Shown here one piece after another: positions 6,149-11,322 of a DNA stretch of 11,322 bases. The DNA is from Clostridia bacterium (lineage in GTDB: Bacteria; Bacillota; Clostridia; Oscillospirales; QAMX01): positions 1 to 11,322 of the forward strand of contig JAFYLV010000187.1 of the NCBI GenBank assembly GCA_017556885.1, written 5' to 3'. The translations under genes and the position numbers were made by a program. A model generated the notes under the pieces. It saw only the letters and a program-made list of their open reading frames with translations. It was not told the origin of the DNA and did not search any database. Every line of letters begins with the position of its first letter. Position 1 is the first letter of the stretch.

Positions 6149-6177
6149 TTGATTCCCGGCGCGGATTGTGATAAAAT
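6149..6177 (+). promoter_or_regulatory. Extended -10 promoter of the GH42 operon
   Basis: A -35-like TTGATT (6149-6154) and a -10 box TAAAAT (6172-6177) are separated by 17 bases. The bases TG one position before the -10 box make an extended -10. Transcription would start near 6184, 56 bases before the first start codon. No sugar-regulator operator could be recognised beyond the hairpin at 6091-6133. Confidence 0.6.
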
Positions 6178-6239
6178 CAAGATGCTTACAGGAAGTTTTA
6201 ACCGGCCATAAAATTCGGAACAACAGGAGAACCTGCGGT

Positions 6240-8159
6240 ATGAAGAAATTTTTGCTGGGCTGCTGCTACTATCCCTCCCATTGGGAGGATGCGGATATGC
6301 CGAAGGATCTTGCGCGCATCAAAGACCTTGGCTTCAACTGCATCCGTATGGGCGAATTTGACTGGAGTATGTTCGAAAAGGAAGAGGGAAAGTACGATTT
6401 CTCTCTGCTTTCTGCCGCCGTTTCCCGCGCGGCGGAGTTGGGGATCGACGTGATCCTCGGGACCCCCACTGCGGCGCCGCCCAAGTGGCTGGTGGACAAG
6501 CATCCGGAGGTGCTCTGTGTCAGTGCAAATGGAACCGTAATGCAGCACGGAAGTCGCCAGCACCATAACCATACCAGCGAGATCTATCTGAAGTACTGTG
6601 CCGCCATCACCGAGGCCATGGTAAAGCACTTTTGCGGGTGTAAAAACGTCATCGGCTGGCAGATCGACAACGAGCTCAACTGCCACAGAAACGAAAGCTA
6701 TGCGGAAACGGACGATGCGGCCTTCCGCGTATGGCTTGAAAAGAAGTATGGAACGGTGGAGGCGCTGAACAAGGCCTGGGGCAACCGCTTCTGGTCGCTG
6801 GAATTCAATGATTTTTCCCAGGTGACCTGCCCGCGGCCGAAGCCCACCCACAGCAATCCCGCCTGGATCACCGATTATTATCTCTTTATGTCCGATACCG
6901 TGGTGAATTTTGCGGCGGTGCAGGCGGATATCCTCCGCCGGTATATGCCGGATGCCTTTATCACCCACAACGGTATGTTTGCAAACATCGATTACCGCGC
7001 CCTCACCGACCGGTGTCTGGATTTTCTTTCCTACGACAGCTATCCTTCCTTTAATGAGTCTAACGGCGCAGGCACGGGGCGTAAGGTGGCCTACAAGTTC
7101 GCTTCCATGCGCGATTTTTCCAAAGAATTTCTTGTGCTGGAGCAGCAGTCGGGACCGGGCGGACAGCTTTCCTATCTGCTTCCGACACCCCGTCCGGGAC
7201 AGATCCGCCTCTGGACCTATCAAAGCATCGCAAACGGTGCCGCCGGTGTGCTCTATTTTCGCTACCGGACGGCTCTTTACGGCGCAGAGCAGCTGTGGTA
7301 CGGCATTTACGATCACGATGGTGAGGAAAATTACCGCAGCCGTGAGATCCGGAAGATCTCCGAGGAACTTGCCCGGGTGGGTGATCTTTTCCTGCGGGAA
7401 CGGCTGCACAGTGATGTGGCCATCTGGAGCGACTATCACAACACCTGCGCAAACAAGGTGGAAAGCTTTGCAAAAGGCGACGCCTGGGAGATTTTTACGG
7501 AGCTTAACCGCATCAATATTGCGGCGGATATGATTTCCGATCCGGAACGGATGGAAGAATATAAGGTCATCGTGTTTCCGCACGTCGTTGTGGCGGACGA
7601 GGCATTGGCCGAGGCCGTTCGCCGCTTTACGGACAGGGGCGGCATCGCCGTTATCTCCGCGCGCAGCGGCATGAAGGACAGAAACGTGCAGTACCGTCCG
7701 ACCAAGGCGCCGGGTGTTTTCCGGGAGCTTGCGGGCTGCCGCGTGGACTGGTTTACGGCCGTGCCTGCCTATGAGGATCAGCGTATCCGCTTTGAGGGCA
7801 GGGAATACCCGGTGGATACCTATTACGAGATGCTTGCGCCGGAGGGCGGCGAATGTGTCGGTACCTATACCGACGGCTTCTGCAAGGATAAGTCGGGTAT
7901 CGTAAAGTGCGGAAACGTATACTATATCGGTGCATATTTCCACAAAGCACCGGAACTGTATGCGGAGATCGTTAAAAAGTACGTCGGTCACCGCGATCCC
8001 GTTGACCCGGATGTGGAGGAGGTCCGGCTTGGGGAACATACCATGTATCTCAACCATTCCGACCGCGCGGTGCCCCTTGCGGGATACGATATTCTGGAAG
8101 AAAAGTCGTTTGAAGAGATCCCCGCCTACGGTGTTGTGCTGCTGCGGGAAGAGAAATAA
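6240..8159 (+). CDS. GH42 family beta-galactosidase-like glycosidase
   Basis: This gene encodes 639 residues from the ATG at 6240, nine bases after AGGAGA; upstream in-frame starts have no binding site and would precede the promoter start. The protein opens with LLGCCYYPSHWE and GFNCIRMGEFDW, typical of the GH42 barrel. The acid/base glutamate is E145 in WQIDNE and the nucleophile is E301 in LVLEQQSG, so both catalytic residues are present. The barrel covers about 1-385. A Rossmann-like trimerisation domain (about 390-600) and a small C-terminal beta domain follow. GH42 enzymes release terminal beta-galactose, and some release alpha-L-arabinopyranose, usually inside the cell; no signal peptide is seen. 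The CxCxxC zinc site found after NELNCH in some family members is absent. It is first in a tight operon with an isomerase and two phosphoesterases, which points to degradation of a small imported galactoside. Confidence 0.93.
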   Translation: MKKFLLGCCYYPSHWEDADMPKDLARIKDLGFNCIRMGEFDWSMFEKEEGKYDFSLLSAAVSRAAELGIDVILGTPTAAPPKWLVDKHPEVLCVSANGTVMQHGSRQHHNHTSEIYLKYCAAITEAMVKHFCGCKNVIGWQIDNELNCHRNESYAETDDAAFRVWLEKKYGTVEALNKAWGNRFWSLEFNDFSQVTCPRPKPTHSNPAWITDYYLFMSDTVVNFAAVQADILRRYMPDAFITHNGMFANIDYRALTDRCLDFLSYDSYPSFNESNGAGTGRKVAYKFASMRDFSKEFLVLEQQSGPGGQLSYLLPTPRPGQIRLWTYQSIANGAAGVLYFRYRTALYGAEQLWYGIYDHDGEENYRSREIRKISEELARVGDLFLRERLHSDVAIWSDYHNTCANKVESFAKGDAWEIFTELNRINIAADMISDPERMEEYKVIVFPHVVVADEALAEAVRRFTDRGGIAVISARSGMKDRNVQYRPTKAPGVFRELAGCRVDWFTAVPAYEDQRIRFEGREYPVDTYYEMLAPEGGECVGTYTDGFCKDKSGIVKCGNVYYIGAYFHKAPELYAEIVKKYVGHRDPVDPDVEEVRLGEHTMYLNHSDRAVPLAGYDILEEKSFEEIPAYGVVLLREEK

Positions 8160-8180
8160 GCATATTGGAGGATTGAAACG

Positions 8181-9044
8181 ATGCGGCTTGGCATTATCAC
8201 GGACTCGCGCGCGGAAAAGGGCTATGGCCGTTACGGTGCGGACATATATAAAAAAGTAGCTGAACACGGATATTCCTGCACCGATTTTAATTTGTGCGAT
8301 ACGGAAGCGCTGCCGTATACTCTGTCGCGGACGGAGGCGGAGGAATTCCTCATCCGCGAACGAGAGATGGCTCGCGCCGCCGGCGTCACCATCTGGCAGG
8401 TGCACGGTCCCTGGCGCTGGGCGCCCCGGGATTTTCTGCCGGAGGAACGTGCCGAGCGCATGGAAAAGATGAAGTGGGCGCTGTGGGCTTGCAGTGTCCT
8501 TGAATGTAAAAACTATGTTATCCATCCCCTGATGCCCTACGGCATTGAGGATATTGGCAGCGGAAACGAGGCCTCTACCTGGGAGATCAACCGGACATTT
8601 ATGCAGGAGCTTCTGGCAGAGGCAAAACGCTACGGGATCACCATCTGCTTTGAAAATATGCCCATGCGCAAGTTCTCTATCGCAACGCCGGAGGCAATTC
8701 TGCGCTTTGTGCAGGAAATGGACGATGAGAATTTCCGTATCTGTCTGGACACCGGACATGTAGCGGTTTTTGGGGATCTGGATCTTGCAGAGGAGACCCG
8801 CCGTCTTGGAAAGTACATTCGGGTAATGCATGTGCATGACAACCGGCACGGTATGGATCTGCACCAGCTGCCGTTTGACGGCGTGATCGATTGGCTGTCC
8901 TTCGCGAAGGCATTGAAGGATATCGGCTTTGACGGCGTGTTCTCGCTGGAGTGCGGCGCGCCCGGAAGACTGCCGGATGCGCTTTTTGAGAGGGCGGCTC
9001 GGCTTTGTGCCGATATTGCCGCAGAGATCGTGCGGGATCTGTAG
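8181..9044 (+). CDS. Sugar phosphate isomerase/epimerase-like TIM-barrel protein
   Basis: This gene encodes 287 residues. GGAGG is nine bases before the ATG, and the gene begins 21 bases after the GH42 stop. The fold is that of the xylose-isomerase-like TIM barrel family (AP_endonuc_2). Predicted divalent-metal ligands are the usual set: E158 in CFEN, D190 in LDTGH with H193, H217 in MHVHD, and E257 in SLEC. Further family marks are the N-terminal LGIITDS strand and WQVHGPW at 72-78. Relatives isomerise or epimerise ketoses, inosose derivatives or hydroxypyruvate; a few are AP endonucleases. The context beside a glycosidase favours a sugar or sugar-derived substrate, but the exact reaction cannot be read from the sequence. 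No signal peptide is present, so it acts in the cytoplasm. Confidence 0.85.
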   Translation: MRLGIITDSRAEKGYGRYGADIYKKVAEHGYSCTDFNLCDTEALPYTLSRTEAEEFLIREREMARAAGVTIWQVHGPWRWAPRDFLPEERAERMEKMKWALWACSVLECKNYVIHPLMPYGIEDIGSGNEASTWEINRTFMQELLAEAKRYGITICFENMPMRKFSIATPEAILRFVQEMDDENFRICLDTGHVAVFGDLDLAEETRRLGKYIRVMHVHDNRHGMDLHQLPFDGVIDWLSFAKALKDIGFDGVFSLECGAPGRLPDALFERAARLCADIAAEIVRDL

Positions 9045-9065
9045 TATAAGGAGAACAGCGAAAAA

Positions 9066-9902
9066 ATGGCAAAGATCCGCATTGCAAGCATGAATGTATG
9101 GAACTGCCTGGGGAATTTCCCGGAATGGGAGGAACGGGGGTTGGACTGCTCCGCTGCGGTCCGTGTGCCCGGCCTTGCCCGTGTCGTTGAGGAAATCCTG
9201 CCCGACGTGCTTGGCGGGCAGGAAGTCAACCGGGATATGCAGACGCAGTTTGGATATGCGTTTCACGATGCAGGACTTCCGTACACCATGATCTGGGGAA
9301 ATTTCACCCCTATTTTCTACCGCTCCGACCGGCTGGAGCTCATCGATGCTTCCTTTACCTGCTACCCTGAGCATATCGACGGATATGAAGCAAATTTCAA
9401 CGACTGGCGCAGCAGGACCTGTACGGCTGCCGCTTTCCGGGAAAAGGAAAGCGGAAAATGCTTTGCCGTCGGAACGACCCATCTGTGGTATCGCAGGGAG
9501 ATCATCGTTCCCGGCTCCGACGAGGCGCGGCGCCGGCAGATCGGTATCGCGATGGACCGACTGGAGGCATTCAGCGCCGCCTGCGGAGGTTGCCCCGCCT
9601 TCCTCGTGGGGGATATGAATGCCCGCCGGGATGCTCCGGCGATGCGGTATGCCACGGAGGAGCGCGCATGGCAGCATGCCTACGATATCGCAGCGGAATA
9701 CCGATGCGAGAATATGGGCTACAACGGCTGCGGCCCTAAAGGCCCCGGGACCTGGGCGGAGGGTGGCGCAGAGACGGCCATCGATCATATTCTGACCAAA
9801 AATCTGCCTTGCGGAGCTTTGCGCCGCTTTGACAGATATATGACGGAGGAATACTGCATGCTTTCCGATCATGCACCGGTCTGGGCAGATGCAGAACTGT
9901 AA
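9066..9902 (+). CDS. Endonuclease/exonuclease/phosphatase-fold hydrolase
   Basis: This gene encodes 278 residues. AAGGAG lies 12 bases before the ATG and 21 bases separate it from the isomerase stop. All core motifs of the EEP (DNase I-like) family are present in order: N10 in SMNVWN, the metal-binding E53 in GGQEV, H139 in TTHLW, D183 and N185 in GDMNA, D240 in AIDHIL, and D268-H269 in SDHAPV. This complete set predicts a metal-dependent phosphodiesterase or phosphomonoesterase. The family includes nucleases, sphingomyelinases and inositol polyphosphate phosphatases, so the substrate is open. No signal peptide is visible. Placement between a sugar isomerase and a second phosphoesterase favours a sugar or glycerol phosphodiester over DNA. 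The size is close to the minimal family domain, with no extra domains. Confidence 0.87.
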   Translation: MAKIRIASMNVWNCLGNFPEWEERGLDCSAAVRVPGLARVVEEILPDVLGGQEVNRDMQTQFGYAFHDAGLPYTMIWGNFTPIFYRSDRLELIDASFTCYPEHIDGYEANFNDWRSRTCTAAAFREKESGKCFAVGTTHLWYRREIIVPGSDEARRRQIGIAMDRLEAFSAACGGCPAFLVGDMNARRDAPAMRYATEERAWQHAYDIAAEYRCENMGYNGCGPKGPGTWAEGGAETAIDHILTKNLPCGALRRFDRYMTEEYCMLSDHAPVWADAEL

Positions 9903-9914
9903 TAAGGAGTAAAG

Positions 9915-10901
9915 ATGATTACCATCCACAAAGATCCCGGGCGGGATTTTATTATACTCAACCTGACCGATCCGCAGATGAACAATGCGGAGTGGGAGGA
10001 AGGACATCCCCACCGACGGACGCTGGAATATACGCTTGCGGAGCTGGTGGAACGCACCCGCCCGGACCTCATCACCGTTTCCGGTGACCTTGCCTGGGCG
10101 GGAGAGGACCATTCCTACCGCATGCTCATGCGGCTCCTGGACAGCTTTGGGATCCCGTGGGCGCCTGTATGGGGAAACCATGACAACCAAAAAGGTGCGG
10201 AATATACGGAATTTCTCGCCGATCTCGCCCTATCTCATAAGAATTGCGTCTACGAAAAGGGAGATCCTGTTCTCGGAAACGGAAACTATATCATTTCCGT
10301 GGAGGAAGCGGGAAAGCCGGTGACGGCTGTCTTTATGATGGATTCCCACGACCGCGAGCCTTTTGTGGATGAAAATGGTGAGGAGAAGATGGCTTGGGGC
10401 CGACTCAATGCCGCGCAGATCGACTGGTATTCCGCCGAGGCCGAAAAGGTCAGAGCGGCGGGCTATCGCGACTCTGCCATGATCATGCACATCCCCGTCT
10501 ATGCCTACCGGGATGCCTCGGTGGCGGCATACCGTGCCGGGCTCGATCTTAAAGAGATGACGATTGCGCAGTCCGAGACGGAGGATGTGTGGAATCCGGG
10601 CTATGAAAAGTCCTTTGGCGTGCAGTACGAGGACGTCGGAAGCTACTCCGGTGAGGATAACGTGTTTGCGGCGGTCAAGGCTGCCGGGCATACCCGCCTC
10701 ATCCTCGCGGGACACGATCACATCAACAACTGGGTCATTTCCTATGAGGGCGTGACCCTTGCCTACGGCCTGAAGACCGGATCGGCCTGCTACTGGCGTC
10801 CGCGGCTTTCCGGCGGAACGGTGGTCACCGTTTCTGTAAACGGAATTGCGGGGATCCGGCATGAATATGTGGATGCATCTGCCTTTCACGAGGCAAAATA
10901 G
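9915..10901 (+). CDS. Calcineurin-like metallophosphoesterase
   Basis: This gene encodes 328 residues, starting 12 bases after the previous stop with GGAG five bases before the ATG. The dinuclear metal site of the calcineurin-like family is complete: D19-x-Q21 (DPQM), D58 in SGDLA, N88-H89 in GNHD, H192 in MHIP, and H267-x-H269 in GHDH. Glutamine in place of histidine at position 21 also occurs in other members of the superfamily, such as CPPED1-like proteins, and need not abolish activity. The region 195-250 is a family-variable insert rich in Tyr and Asp that probably shapes the substrate pocket. There is no signal peptide. As the fourth gene of the operon it may remove the phosphate left by the EEP-family enzyme, or act on a separate phosphodiester. 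The natural substrate cannot be read from the sequence. Confidence 0.9.
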   Translation: MITIHKDPGRDFIILNLTDPQMNNAEWEEGHPHRRTLEYTLAELVERTRPDLITVSGDLAWAGEDHSYRMLMRLLDSFGIPWAPVWGNHDNQKGAEYTEFLADLALSHKNCVYEKGDPVLGNGNYIISVEEAGKPVTAVFMMDSHDREPFVDENGEEKMAWGRLNAAQIDWYSAEAEKVRAAGYRDSAMIMHIPVYAYRDASVAAYRAGLDLKEMTIAQSETEDVWNPGYEKSFGVQYEDVGSYSGEDNVFAAVKAAGHTRLILAGHDHINNWVISYEGVTLAYGLKTGSACYWRPRLSGGTVVTVSVNGIAGIRHEYVDASAFHEAK

Positions 10902-10924
10902 ATATAAAGGAGAGACTGTCAGCT

Positions 10925-11322
10925 ATGAACATTACAAAGGATATCCGTTACATCGGCGTCAACGATCACAGTATTGATCTTTTCGAGGGACAGTATGTCG
11001 TTCCCAACGGCATGTCTTACAACTCTTACATTGTTATGGATGAAAAGGTGGCCGTTTTTGACACGGTGGATGCCCGATTCACCCATGAGTGGCTGGATAA
11101 TATCCAGAATGTGCTGGAGGGAAGAGCCCCGGATTATCTCATCGTCCAGCATATGGAGCCCGACCACTCCGCCAATATCGCAAACTTCATGAAGGCATAC
11201 CCGACGGCGACGGTGGTCGCCTCCGCCAAGGCTTTTGTGATGATGAAGAACTTCTTCGGTACGGATTTTGCCGATAACCGCCTGGTGGTAGGGGAGGGCG
11301 ATACCCTGTCTCTCGGCCGCCA
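10925..11322 (+). CDS. Flavodiiron protein, N-terminal part, cut by window end
   Basis: The frame is open from the ATG at 10925 to the window edge, giving 132 complete codons of a family usually near 400 residues. AAAGGAG (10906-10912) precedes the start by 12 bases. The visible part is the metallo-beta-lactamase-like domain of flavodiiron proteins: a NGMSYNSYIV strand, VAVFDTVD, and the diiron motif H76-x-E78-x-D80-H81 in QHMEPDHSAN. These enzymes reduce O2 to water or NO to N2O, protecting anaerobes, and carry an FMN flavodoxin domain that would lie beyond the window. The motif keeps the canonical ligands, so I expect an active diiron centre. It follows the metallophosphoesterase by 23 bases. 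No terminator or clear promoter separates them, so it may be read through from the operon, although the functions do not match. Confidence 0.9.
   Translation, partial: MNITKDIRYIGVNDHSIDLFEGQYVVPNGMSYNSYIVMDEKVAVFDTVDARFTHEWLDNIQNVLEGRAPDYLIVQHMEPDHSANIANFMKAYPTATVVASAKAFVMMKNFFGTDFADNRLVVGEGDTLSLGR

Noticed and set aside
6168..6239. Longer N-terminus for the GH42 enzyme starting at 6168
   Set aside because: The added 24 residues lie across the promoter -10 region, have no ribosome binding site and do not resemble the family; ATG 6240 has AGGAGA nine bases upstream and begins at the usual family N-terminus.
6198..10190. Minus-strand frame of 1,330 codons as a giant gene
   Set aside because: It is in codon register with four well-supported plus-strand genes, has no recognisable domain, is rich in Arg, His and Pro as shadow frames are, and follows from the absence of three codons on the plus strand.

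Overview
The window looks like the chromosome of an anaerobic Firmicute (class Clostridia, plausibly a gut Oscillospiraceae/Ruminococcaceae-type organism). This is inferred from strong AGGAGG-type ribosome binding sites, short-spaced operons, an ECF-type sigma factor paired with a membrane-anchored partner, a membrane-anchored serpin and a flavodiiron protein. No rRNA, tRNA, CRISPR array, transposase or phage gene was seen.

Layout. (1) Positions 1-1580 are visibly AT-rich. They hold the end of a small zinc-ribbon membrane protein, a 314-base non-coding stretch (a cluster of helically phased TGAAACC repeats, a hairpin terminator, a promoter and a possible operator), then a likely two-gene unit: a two-helix membrane protein of unknown function and a TetR-type repressor, closed by a strong terminator. 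(2) From about 1590 the DNA becomes GC-richer. A monocistronic gene with its own promoter encodes a secreted lipoprotein with two pectate-lyase-3-like beta-helix domains. A hairpin that can terminate in both directions follows. (3) On the minus strand, 5965-4006, an ECF-type sigma factor gene overlaps by 8 bases a gene for a membrane-anchored serpin, which occupies the position normally held by an anti-sigma factor. An ECF-like promoter lies directly upstream. (4) On the plus strand, 6240-10901, four closely packed cytoplasmic-type enzymes follow an extended -10 promoter: a GH42 beta-galactosidase-like enzyme, a TIM-barrel sugar isomerase/epimerase, an endonuclease/exonuclease/phosphatase-fold hydrolase and a calcineurin-like metallophosphoesterase. 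The window ends inside a flavodiiron protein gene 23 bases further on.

How the genes may work together. The four-enzyme operon reads as a catabolic module for a galactoside that also carries a phosphate ester or phosphodiester: one glycosidase, one isomerase and two different phosphoesterases. The lipoprotein could handle polysaccharide at the surface, but no transporter is present in the window to tie it to the operon.

The most unusual element is the sigma-serpin pair. The serpin has a short basic cytoplasmic tail, one membrane helix, a linker and a complete serpin fold outside the cell. A serpin changes shape irreversibly when a protease cuts its reactive loop, so the pair could be a protease-sensing sigma switch. 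That is an inference from gene order and topology, not a demonstrated function.
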